Assembly (NCBI GenBank): GCA_913056365.1
Contig: CAJXLT010000005.1
Span: 62,001 to 126,000, forward strand
DNA: 64,000 bases
Direction: 5' to 3'
Source of the DNA: an uncultured Paenibacillaceae bacterium
Lineage (GTDB): Bacteria; Bacillota; Bacilli; Paenibacillales; K13
Within the stretch, counting starts at the first letter, position 1, and every line of letters begins with the position of its first letter. Under the pieces are notes generated by a model that saw only the letters and a list, made by a program, of their open reading frames with translations, was not told the origin of the DNA and ran no database searches. A program made the position numbers and the translations under genes. Shown in pieces: positions 56,397 to 64,000 of the stretch.

Positions 56397-57203
56397 TCAC
56401 AATTCATTATACCGGCTTGCATCCAGCGGTTCGTTATCTGAGAACAGGTCGGGATGGATACGAAGCATGCGGGTCAGTTCCACGTACAGCTTCTCCGCAT
56501 CACAGATAAGCACAGGGGCATCCCCCAGCTGTCCCGTCGTGACGGCTCCCTTAGCGATGAGATACTCCTCTACCTTCCAGAAGTGCAGCGACCAATCTAC
56601 ACCTTGGTGGCGTCTGGACGGAACAGAGATTTCGGTTCCGTCTGCAAGAACCGTAACGAGCGGCTCATGGCTGTCTGTCAGTCTGCCCGGAATATCCGCC
56701 CACTCTTCTACGCCATGTATGAACGTGTTGCGAGTCATGCCGACACCGACGAGCAATATTGTCGCCTTGCGATCCAACAGCTTGCCCCAGGCAGACCCGC
56801 GTGCACACGGCGTATCCCAGCGCTCACCGCCTTCTGTGAAAGCAGCCGCTTCTCGCCCTAACGCTGCCAGCGAATGTGTCGGGTGCCAGGAGCGAATGAC
56901 GCCGGGCCGTTGGCGGAACAGCTCCGTCAGGAGTCCGACACAGGATGGTGAGTCTGCTACGTAATATTTCGGATTGTCCGCATGAATGGTCGCCCAGGTG
57001 TGCGTAGGCAGCGCAAGCAGTCCGTCGCGCATATAGTCGCTCAGCGCATCCAATACTGTATCTGCTCCCCCTTGTGTTTCACCGATTTTTTTCATAGATG
57101 AATGCATCAGTACGGTCCCTTCGAGATCAATTCGCATCTCCTTCAGTTGCTGCATCAGGCTTGTCTTCGTATGCATCTTGTCTCGCTTCCTCTCTTGATT
57201 CAT
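56397..57203 (-). CDS. AAC(3)-family N-acetyltransferase (YokD-like)
   Basis: 268 residues of the antibiotic N-acetyltransferase family. Family segments LMHSSMKKIG, LALPTHTWATI, SWHPTHSLAALG and LLVGVGMTRNTFIH are present, with the catalytic-site His in HPTHS. Some relatives acetylate aminoglycosides; chromosomal Bacillus members such as YokD do not confer clear resistance, so I do not call this a resistance gene. ATG 57203 has GAGG 7 nt upstream. It is divergent from the alcohol dehydrogenase gene. Confidence 0.88.
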   Translation of the reverse strand: MNQERKRDKMHTKTSLMQQLKEMRIDLEGTVLMHSSMKKIGETQGGADTVLDALSDYMRDGLLALPTHTWATIHADNPKYYVADSPSCVGLLTELFRQRPGVIRSWHPTHSLAALGREAAAFTEGGERWDTPCARGSAWGKLLDRKATILLVGVGMTRNTFIHGVEEWADIPGRLTDSHEPLVTVLADGTEISVPSRRHQGVDWSLHFWKVEEYLIAKGAVTTGQLGDAPVLICDAEKLYVELTRMLRIHPDLFSDNEPLDASRYNEL

Positions 57204-57361
57204 GTAAGGTCCTCGTTGTTGGATAGCTCTGTTAGGTACGCGCTATTCACGTACTGTTCACGCCGTCTATTTCGTATCTAAGGTCATGTTGCTCTATAAT
57301 AGAAGATGCGTCATGTAACACATACCAATCTTCAATAAGTATGGAATAGGAGGATGTCCGT

Positions 57362-58525
57362 ATGAATCGATTTACATTTCACAATCCGACCCGGCTGCAT
57401 TTCGGCAAAGGCACGCTGAATCACTTGAGCGAGGAACTGCCTCAGTATGGCAACAAGGTACTGCTCGTATACGGCGGCGGCAGCATTAAGCGCAATAGCC
57501 TCTATGACCAAGTGATCGGCAAGCTGAATGAACTGGGCGTCCAAGTGTATGAACTAAGCGGTGTGGAGCCGAATCCGCGGCTGACAACCGTCCAGCAAGG
57601 CATCGATCTGTGCAAACAGGAAAACATCGACTTCATCCTCGCTGTCGGCGGCGGCAGTGTCATTGACTGTGTCAAAGCGATCTCCATCGGCGTGTATTAT
57701 GAAGGGGATGTGTGGGATATTATTACCCACAAGGCGACCGGTAAGAAGGCGCTGCCGTTCGGCACGGTGCTGACGCTCGCTGCAACCGGTTCCGAGATGA
57801 ACACCAATTCGGTCATTACGAACTGGGAGACGAAGGAGAAGTACGGCTGGGGAAGTCCGCTTGTGTATCCGAAGTTCTCCATCCTCGATCCGGTCAACAC
57901 GTTCACGGTGCCTAAGGATCAAACTATCTATGGCATTGTCGATATTATGTCGCATATTTTCGAACAGTACTTCAATCATACTGGCAACACGCCTGTGCAG
58001 GACGGATTCTGCGAGTCATTGCTGCGCACGGTGATCGCCGCCGCTCCGGCATTGGTGGACAATCTGGACAATTACGAGCTGCGCGAGACGGTTCTGTACA
58101 GCGGTACGATCGCTCTGAATGGCATGCTGTCCATGGGTATGGCTGGTGACTGGGCGACACATAACATTGAGCATGCAGTCAGCGCTGTGTATGACATCCC
58201 GCACGGCGGCGGACTGGCTATCCTGTTCCCGAACTGGATGGAGCATGTGCTCGATTCCGGCGTCGATCGCTTCAAGCAATTCGCCGTGAATGTATTCGGC
58301 ATCGATCCTGCTGGCAAGAGCGACCGGGACGTTGCCTTGGCGGGCATCCATGCGCTCCGCTCCTTCTGGAGTGGCATTGGTGCGCAGAGCCGCTTGGCCG
58401 ATTACGACATCAGCGACGATCAGTTGGATGTTATGACCGAGAAGGCGATGGTCTACGGACCGTTCGGCCACTTCCAGCGGCTGGAGCGTGACGACGTGCT
58501 CGCGATCTACCGCAAGTCGCTGTAA
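57362..58525 (+). CDS. Iron-containing alcohol dehydrogenase (butanol dehydrogenase-like, YugJ/YugK)
   Basis: NAD(P)-dependent alcohol/aldehyde oxidoreductase of 387 residues. The nucleotide-binding segment is [12 protein letters not shown] and the glycine loop is [13 protein letters not shown]. The metal ligands include Asp and His in [15 protein letters not shown] and His in [21 protein letters not shown] 57362 follows AGGAGG. A TATAAT -10 lies at about 57294. It is followed by a strong terminator. Confidence 0.93.
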   Translation: MNRFTFHNPTRLHFGKGTLNHLSEELPQYGNKVLLVYGGGSIKRNSLYDQVIGKLNELGVQVYELSGVEPNPRLTTVQQGIDLCKQENIDFILAVGGGSVIDCVKAISIGVYYEGDVWDIITHKATGKKALPFGTVLTLAATGSEMNTNSVITNWETKEKYGWGSPLVYPKFSILDPVNTFTVPKDQTIYGIVDIMSHIFEQYFNHTGNTPVQDGFCESLLRTVIAAAPALVDNLDNYELRETVLYSGTIALNGMLSMGMAGDWATHNIEHAVSAVYDIPHGGGLAILFPNWMEHVLDSGVDRFKQFAVNVFGIDPAGKSDRDVALAGIHALRSFWSGIGAQSRLADYDISDDQLDVMTEKAMVYGPFGHFQRLERDDVLAIYRKSL

Positions 58526-58573
58526 GACGCCGTATTGCATCCGACGCGGAATATTCAGCTATTCGCCTTCAGC

Positions 58574-58626
58574 ACACCTTCCCTCATTGCGCACCATACG
58601 CTGCCGCATGGGAAGGTGTTTTTTTT
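58574..58626 (+). terminator. Strong terminator of the alcohol dehydrogenase gene
   Basis: 10-bp perfect stem ACACCTTCCC / GGGAAGGTGT followed by a run of eight Ts, starting about 50 nt after the stop. Confidence 0.92.
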
Positions 58627-58758
58627 CGGGCGGCATGCGGTCGCTGTAACGATGACAGCGACAGACAGCACCCCCAGATGGCGGAAACAGCCCTCCACTA
58701 CCGCGTTGCTCTGCCGCTTCCGCTGTCTAGGCGCTACCCGGCCCGGCTGCGGCGGGCA

Positions 58759-58947
58759 CTGCCTGCATAATGTGCAGGTAATTCTAGTGAAATACCGCCA
58801 TCTGCTCCTTCTACCTGCAAAATGTACATTTAGATTCACGATATTAGGCTGTATGTGCGTATTGGGTCGATTCTACCTGCACTTTTTGCAGTTAATTGCG
58901 CATGAAGCCAGTCATGATCGAATTTAACTGTATCAAATGCAGGTAGT
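58759..58947. repeat. Four imperfect palindromes of the CCTGCA-TGCAGG type
   Basis: Copies at 58759-58783 (CCTGCATAATGTGCAGG), 58810-58830 (CTACCTGCAAAATGTACATT), 58871-58895 (CTGCACTTTTTGCAG) and 58925-58947 (CTGTATCAAATGCAG, then GTAGT). They share a TACCTGCA start or its complement and a variable loop. They lie in the 787-bp gap before the DUF418 gene, which holds no supported gene. Confidence 0.7.
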
Positions 58948-59107
58948 ACCCCCTCCATCCTCGAGCAAGAAGAGACACGAATGCGGAACTTACCACCACG
59001 CACTCGTGCACGCTAAAAGTGCATAACCTCTTGACATGCATCTTGCACGTCCTGAGTCAGATACAGTAAATCGGATGGATCGCGAGTCATGCACACTGCT
59101 TGGGGGC

Positions 59108-59200
59108 TTCCTGACTGTGATGCATACGAGTCATTGCACACTACCCGAGGGCTTCCTGACTGTGGTACACAATGACTGTGATACACATGAGATATAGCTA
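59108..59200 (+). repeat. Intergenic repeat cluster D (TTCCTGACTGTGATGC family)
   Basis: Two forward units 45 bp apart (59108, TTCCTGACTGTGATGCATAC; 59153, TTCCTGACTGTGGTAC), then the fragment GACTGTGATACACATG. The second half of the unit (TCATTGCACACTACCCGAGG) resembles cluster B at 30.9 kb. A weak fragment (CCTGAGTCAGATACAG) lies at about 59051. Confidence 0.75.
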
Positions 59201-59312
59201 ACAACAAATTTTATCTCTAGATATAGGATAATGCGCTCGTATTTGAACAAATCTTGTGACGGTGTAGGTGCAAAGTTGCTATTATGAAATTGAATTTGCT
59301 GCGAACATACTA

Positions 59313-60584
59313 CTACGCTGACAGCTGCTTGTTCTCAGGTTTTCGACTTGAGGGAAGCCTGCCGTATGTGAGCAGACGCCACATTGTCTCCATCGGACCG
59401 AAGCGAAATTGGCGGAACCAGAAATGGCTGAATGCGAGCTGGAAGGCGAAAATTCCTAATGCCCACAATGGCAGCCAGCGCGGCGGAGCGCCGAACAGCC
59501 CGAATCCGTATCCGTAAAATATCGTCGTGGCGATCACGGTCTGCATCAGGTACAGCGTTAGCGGCATTCTCCCGGCATCAGCCAGCAGGCGGAAGATGCG
59601 CATCCCCATCCGCTTACGCAAGAGTATGAGAATCGAAGTTAGCAAGAAGAGGCAGACAGCCGGATCACCGATATACAGCCCTGCGAAATGGAAGATGTCA
59701 TATACGCTGACCTGCATCGGGTCGATGTTCCGTTGTCCGATGTGCTTCAATGCGGAGAACAAGACACCGATCACTAGACTCCACACACATACTTTGTTCA
59801 CTAGGCCGCTATGACTGGACAGCTGCTGGAAGTACCTCTTACGCCCTGCGTAGGCGCCTAGCAAGAACAGCCCGATAATAAAAGGCAACGCGGTCACGAT
59901 CGAATTGGAATACGCCAAACTCAGCTCGATCTTCCGCGCTTCGAGAACGTCCGAGTAGCTTCCATTCGAGTAAGCTTCCATCAGCTGCCGCTCCTCTGAC
60001 TGCCATTGCTGCAGCTGCGCCTCCATCAACGGATCATTGGCCGTGTCCGTGAGCGACAGTAAGCCGAACAAGACAGCCATCAGCAATACAGGGATGAGGA
60101 AGAACAACAGCGCACCTTGCAACAGTCCCCGCGGCTTCGCATGGCGGAACAGCAACAGCACGAACCCGGCAATCGCATAAAATACTAATATATCGCCAGA
60201 CCATAGGAGGAAGGCGTGCGCAAGTCCAAATACGAGCAAGGCCAGCAATCTACGCACAAACAGACCGGACGGCTTCCTCCCCTTGTCCTGCGCTTTCTCG
60301 AAGAACATAATAAAGCCAACCCCGAACAAGAAGGACAGCATCGAAATGAAATGTCCTTCCACGGCAATACGAATGAAGCCAGTTACGGCATGATCAATCC
60401 AAGCGTCCCAATGGTTCGTGCCAGTCAGCGAGATGTGCATGTACGGAAAGCTGAAAAACAACATATTCGCCAGCAAAATTCCGAACAACGCAAATCCTCG
60501 CAGTACATCCAGCTCCACTATACGATGATTCGGTTGGACTGGCATCAGCTCATCCCCAGCTGTCCCTTCCTGCTTCTGCTCCAT
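59313..60584 (-). CDS. DUF418-family membrane protein (YeiB-like)
   Basis: 423 residues with about ten membrane helices. The N-terminal HRIVELDVLRGFALFGILLAN resembles acyltransferase-3/YeiB proteins. The C-terminal DUF418 region includes ADAGRMPLTLYLMQTVIATT and the ending HFWFRQFRFGPMETMWRLLTYG. Function unknown; a membrane transport or acyl-transfer role is suspected for the family. ATG 60584 follows GGGAGGAAGCATAA. Confidence 0.9.
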   Translation of the reverse strand: MEQKQEGTAGDELMPVQPNHRIVELDVLRGFALFGILLANMLFFSFPYMHISLTGTNHWDAWIDHAVTGFIRIAVEGHFISMLSFLFGVGFIMFFEKAQDKGRKPSGLFVRRLLALLVFGLAHAFLLWSGDILVFYAIAGFVLLLFRHAKPRGLLQGALLFFLIPVLLMAVLFGLLSLTDTANDPLMEAQLQQWQSEERQLMEAYSNGSYSDVLEARKIELSLAYSNSIVTALPFIIGLFLLGAYAGRKRYFQQLSSHSGLVNKVCVWSLVIGVLFSALKHIGQRNIDPMQVSVYDIFHFAGLYIGDPAVCLFLLTSILILLRKRMGMRIFRLLADAGRMPLTLYLMQTVIATTIFYGYGFGLFGAPPRWLPLWALGIFAFQLAFSHFWFRQFRFGPMETMWRLLTYGRLPSSRKPENKQLSA

Positions 60585-60747
60585 TTATGCTTCCTCCCTC
60601 CTAGAATTCTGCTCCATCTATCCACGCTGCAAGATTATAGAAAACTATGCCCTGTACTCTGAGCCCCTGCCTATGTGTGAAGCTCGTATGAGCCAATGCG
60701 CGAACGGCTTGGACCGGTCGCTTCTGTGCCCCATATATGCGTGAAGA

Positions 60748-62007
60748 TTAGTCCCAGGGCGGCGTTTCGTCATCGTCAGCCTTGTCAACTGCAGCCTGTC
60801 CAGTCATCTGCTCACCTGAAGCAGCAGCTGCCACTTCATCGCCAGCATCGTATGTGCTCGCTGCTCCGTCTCCGTCATATTCGACCTCATGAGACGCATG
60901 GACTACCCCCGTCTGCTCTACTTTCGCAGATGCTTCGGCCGCATTCGCACGCATCCGCTCCAGCACGGCCTCCAGCTCATCCGGATGCAGCAGTTCAATC
61001 GGCGAAATCCCTTTGTCAAATTCAAAGGAATCCCCTTCGATCAGCACGACATAACGATCATGCAATCGACCGAGATGAATACGACTGCCGTAATCCGTTA
61101 GCTTCCCCCGCACTGATACACCGTCCAGCTTAAACTTCATGTCCAGCTCAGGCTTCACTTCGACCAGACGCGCAGCAGCTTCCATCACCTGTTCATGCTG
61201 CCACTTCTCCTGCAGCTCCCGCTTCTCGCCAGCCGCCCAATACTCTAGACTCTGCTCCTCCTGCTGACGTCCTTCGTGGTCGGGCTCGTGACCCTGCCAC
61301 TTGTCCTCCATATAGTGGTGAACCATGTCCATGACATGATCACTCACCACCTCGGGAATCGGCTTCTCATAGGTGACGAAGCGCAAGAAATCCTCGAAGT
61401 AACGGGCGTGCGACGCCTGGTGAATCTTCAGCTCGCCTTCCTCTAGCATCCCTTCCTCCGGCATATGCGGATATTGTATCCACTTCAGATTGCGGGCGCT
61501 AATGGCGCGGTCTACGTGGGAAATTAAGCTCGTTTCGTCAGAAATACGCGCAATATTCGGCTCGAAGTCACACTTCAAGACGAATACGAACGGCTCGTCG
61601 AAGTACGGCTGCAGCTTCACCGCCGCGACAATGAGCGCACCGCCGCGCACTGCTGCTGTGTCCATATACATCCGAACGAGTTCATCTGCAGCTTCGGCGA
61701 ACGCTTCACCGCTATATGCGATCCGCAGTCGTTGGAACAAATTATAGTTCGGATTGCTCGTCCATTCGTGCCCCGGCTCGACAATAAATCGTCCGATCTT
61801 AGTAGGCACATTGTCCGAGGACGGATGCAGCTCCGCCTTGCGCTTCATAATACGCACGAATTCCCCATCCAAGAATCCCTTCAACGCACTGCTCTCGTAT
61901 TGCTCGCCGTTCAACGTTTTATAATGCTTATATGTCTTGCTTGTATCCGAATCGAATCCTTCCGACTGAATGACGAAGAAGGATAAGGAATGTACAGATA
62001 AATCCAT
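60748..62007 (-). CDS. DUF3900-family protein
   Basis: About 419 residues, soluble. The segments SLSFFVIQSEGF, GRFIVEPGHEWTSNPNYNLF and LKIHQASHARYFEDFLRF match what I recall of DUF3900 in Bacillus; the arrangement also recalls nucleoid-associated NdpA proteins. The C-terminal 70 residues are Ala/Asp/Glu-rich, low-complexity and likely disordered. ATG 62007 was chosen, with AAGGGAG 10 nt upstream; an ATG at 62043 lacks a clear site. The function is not known to me. Confidence 0.7.
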   Translation of the reverse strand: MDLSVHSLSFFVIQSEGFDSDTSKTYKHYKTLNGEQYESSALKGFLDGEFVRIMKRKAELHPSSDNVPTKIGRFIVEPGHEWTSNPNYNLFQRLRIAYSGEAFAEAADELVRMYMDTAAVRGGALIVAAVKLQPYFDEPFVFVLKCDFEPNIARISDETSLISHVDRAISARNLKWIQYPHMPEEGMLEEGELKIHQASHARYFEDFLRFVTYEKPIPEVVSDHVMDMVHHYMEDKWQGHEPDHEGRQQEEQSLEYWAAGEKRELQEKWQHEQVMEAAARLVEVKPELDMKFKLDGVSVRGKLTDYGSRIHLGRLHDRYVVLIEGDSFEFDKGISPIELLHPDELEAVLERMRANAAEASAKVEQTGVVHASHEVEYDGDGAASTYDAGDEVAAAASGEQMTGQAAVDKADDDETPPWD

Positions 62008-62090
62008 CTGTTCGAAGCTCCCTTGTACTAGGATTTCGCTCATATTCCGTTTGCGAATGACCCCATTATACCACCGGATGCGGAGCTGCG

Positions 62091-62891
62091 TCAGGAGCTT
62101 GCTTGCGAATCGGTCTGCAATTGCTGGAAGTAATGCGCACTCTCCACCATAGGTGTGCAGTCCGTATGATCGGCGCCAAGATGAATTTCGAAGATGAAAT
62201 CCTTCCCGTCAACAAGCGGCTTCACCATGCGCCAATCGATCTTCCCTTGACCGAGCGGCAGCGAATCATGCTCCAGTCCCATACTGTCCACCAAGTGATA
62301 ATACACGGCATACGGCTGCGTCTGTTCCAGCACCTCCCGCAGCTTGGCGTTGTCACCGCGGAACCCGATAAAGGTGTGGCTGACATCGACGTTCAACGGG
62401 AGCTCCAGTGGAGCAATCAGTTGCTCAATTAAATACGGGTTGGCGTAGCAGAACAGCCCTTCAATCGAATCCTCCCACACGAACACATCGCGCGCGTACG
62501 AGAGCACCTGCCGAATTTCTTCGCGCAGCTGCTGCGTTCGTTCCTTCGTCACGCCCCGTCCGCTCTCTGTATCCGTATAATGCGCATGCACGACACACTT
62601 CGCTTGTTCCTCTCGGCATATGTCGGCAAGCAGCTCCGACGACTGATGATAATAAGCGCGCACGTCCGCATCTGAGCTCAGCATATCCTGATACCCGCCG
62701 CGAAACTTCGGAGGGTGGTGCAAGTATACGCGAATACCAAGCTCTCGCAGTTGACGGATGCGCTCGCGAATCAGTGACGGCTGCAACAGATCTTGTTCAC
62801 TTAAGTACAACTCTATAATTTCCGGATTGTATTGCAGACGATTGTCTAAGCTAGCTTGGTGCAAGTTGCTTTTTAACCGTATATAGTTCAT
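62091..62891 (-). CDS. Xylose-isomerase-like TIM-barrel protein
   Basis: 266 residues of the AP-endonuclease-2/sugar-isomerase superfamily. Expected metal ligands appear in VVHAHYTDTESG, VFVWEDSIEGLF, LNVDVSHTF and YYHLVDSMGLEHDSLPLGQG, at the ends of beta strands. Activity may be sugar isomerisation, epimerisation or lyase; substrate unknown. ATG 62891 follows AGGGAGGTGAGAGG. It lies between pdaA and the DUF3900 gene. Confidence 0.85.
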   Translation of the reverse strand: MNYIRLKSNLHQASLDNRLQYNPEIIELYLSEQDLLQPSLIRERIRQLRELGIRVYLHHPPKFRGGYQDMLSSDADVRAYYHQSSELLADICREEQAKCVVHAHYTDTESGRGVTKERTQQLREEIRQVLSYARDVFVWEDSIEGLFCYANPYLIEQLIAPLELPLNVDVSHTFIGFRGDNAKLREVLEQTQPYAVYYHLVDSMGLEHDSLPLGQGKIDWRMVKPLVDGKDFIFEIHLGADHTDCTPMVESAHYFQQLQTDSQASS

Positions 62892-63041
62892 CCTCTCACC
62901 TCCCTTTCATCTTAGCAGACGGCGAAGCGGGATCAAGCGTATTAAGGAAATCTTAACAGCCGCGTCACATGAAAGAAGATCTCCGGCAGAGCAGCTTCAC
63001 GCTCCGCACGGAGACCTCGTAATGAGCGAGCCGGTCAGCAG

Positions 63042-63833
63042 CTAGTACTGCTTCTTCGCCAGCTCGTCTAAACTCTTGAACGTGTACCCTTGCTTCACCG
63101 CTTCATCTATGATCGCAGCTAACGCATCGGCGTTGTCCTTGGACACGGTATGCAGCAAGATGACAGCACCGGGATGGAGCTGCGAGGTGACCTGTCTGAA
63201 CGCATAATCAGCCCCCTTGCGCTGATTGCGGTCCCAATCTGCCCATGCGATAGACCAGAACACGTTCGTGTAGCCAAGCTTCTTGCTGACAGCGAGCGTC
63301 CGTTCATTGAAGACACCGCGCGGTGTGCGCAAGTACTGCATGCCCATCTGCCCGGTTAGCGCGACGACAGCTTCCTCCACGCGCTCCAGCTCCTCCTTGA
63401 TTTGCTCGGCCGGAATCCGGCTCATATCCGGATGGCTCCACGAGTGATTGCCGACGATATGACCCTCCTTGACCATGCGCTTGACCAGCTCCGGCTGATC
63501 CTTCACGTAATGACCGGTTACGAAGAAGGCTGCTGGCACTTTCTTCTCCTGCAACACATCGAGGATCTGTCCGGTATAGCCGTTCTCGTATCCATTGTCG
63601 AAGGTCATGTACAGCTCCTTCGTCGAGGTGTCGCCGAGGAATATCGCGTCATGTTGCTTCAATATTGGCTTGAAACCCTCTTGGTCAATCGAAGGCAGCT
63701 CGCCGTTCCGACTCTTCTTGAAGCCGAAGCTGTACGACGGCGCACTGGCACCTGCCGTGTCTGCCGGTATGACCGCACCTGCTGAAACTGCTACGAGCAT
63801 GAAGATGACAAGACCCAAGTATCCCCCACGCAT
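63042..63833 (-). CDS. pdaA: Delta-lactam-biosynthetic de-N-acetylase (spore cortex)
   Basis: Deacetylates muramic acid residues in spore-cortex peptidoglycan, required for muramic delta-lactam. The 263-residue protein has a signal peptide (1-28). The NodB deacetylase domain has the hallmark TFDNGYENGYT and the metal/catalytic motifs GNHSWSHPDMS and RTPRGVFNER, then GAVILLHTVSKDNADAL. ATG 63833 follows AGGAGGGATTATT. No good sigma-G promoter could be seen upstream. The 167 bp to the window edge hold nothing recognised. Confidence 0.93.
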   Translation of the reverse strand: MRGGYLGLVIFMLVAVSAGAVIPADTAGASAPSYSFGFKKSRNGELPSIDQEGFKPILKQHDAIFLGDTSTKELYMTFDNGYENGYTGQILDVLQEKKVPAAFFVTGHYVKDQPELVKRMVKEGHIVGNHSWSHPDMSRIPAEQIKEELERVEEAVVALTGQMGMQYLRTPRGVFNERTLAVSKKLGYTNVFWSIAWADWDRNQRKGADYAFRQVTSQLHPGAVILLHTVSKDNADALAAIIDEAVKQGYTFKSLDELAKKQY

Positions 63834-64000
63834 AATAATCCCTCCTGTCTACGGATCGATGTTCTCTATTTACTATGTGACAGGAGTTGTTGGCTTATGT
63901 ATGGGGAAGCTGCTCGCAACTCCCGATATTCGCATTCGGATCGCCAAGCACATACAGATACGTCTGTAGCGAATGGTAGCAGAGCACAGAATGCTTGATC

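Noticed and set aside
56397-57203. Acquired aminoglycoside-resistance gene
   Set aside because: The family is right, but the gene is chromosomal, has no mobile-element context, and relatives such as YokD do not clearly confer resistance.
58555-58927. Frames after the alcohol dehydrogenase gene on both strands
   Set aside because: They run through a strong terminator and a palindrome family and show no ribosome site.

Overview
The window comes from a spore-forming, moderately high-GC member of the Bacillota, most likely a Paenibacillaceae (Paenibacillus or a close relative). The reasons are two sporulation genes (spoIIR, pdaA), a Bacillus-like order of conserved genes (ychF-prfA-prmC-spoIIR-tsaC-mntP-ywlE-rpiB-ywlG-glyA-upp-wecB-atp), strong AAGGAGG-type ribosome binding sites, some TTG/GTG starts, and an 11-subunit Nuo complex without NuoEFG directly after the ATP synthase operon. 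No rRNA, tRNA, prophage or CRISPR array was seen.

Layout. Positions 1-9216 (minus strand) hold nuoABCDHIJKLMN, with nuoN cut by the left edge. Positions 9560-16762 hold the whole atp operon (atpZ-I-B-E-F-H-A-G-D-C), then wecB and upp upstream. Positions 19671-28572 are the conserved housekeeping block. There a ZTP-type riboswitch precedes rpiB-ywlG-glyA, a candidate sigma-F promoter precedes spoIIR, and a stem that would hide the ribosome binding site precedes mntP. At 28695-28780, between ychF and the plus-strand tadA-marR pair, six DnaA-box-like nonamers lie in a phased row.

From about 29.7 kb the content becomes accessory. It includes a transposase-derived zinc-ribbon protein with no catalytic core, deoC, and a three-gene plus-strand cassette (Gfo/Idh oxidoreductase, LarA-like racemase/epimerase, uronate-isomerase-like hydrolase) that looks like an uncharacterised sugar-acid pathway. 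Next come a full-length Lhr helicase carrying an in-frame 30-bp minisatellite, an orphan beta-class DNA methyltransferase, a LacI regulator, a cytoplasmic sugar-sensor/GAF-like/PAS/GGDEF fusion, an MFS and an EamA exporter, a DUF389 protein, an M23 peptidase, a heterodimeric ABC exporter, pirin, an AAC(3)-family acetyltransferase, an iron alcohol dehydrogenase, DUF418, DUF3900, a TIM-barrel protein and pdaA.

The most unusual feature is a dispersed intergenic repeat with core TTCCTGAGTGTGATGC. It occurs in four clusters (about 19.0-19.4, 30.8-31.2, 36.0-36.3 and 59.1-59.2 kb), each beside the 3' end of a minus-strand gene. Some clusters are expanded into tandem arrays of 36 or 44-45 bp units, and three of them end with inverted copies. 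Two further intergenic repeat families lie at 49.8-50.0 and 58.76-58.95 kb. All functions are read from sequence and remembered family features; no database search was run.
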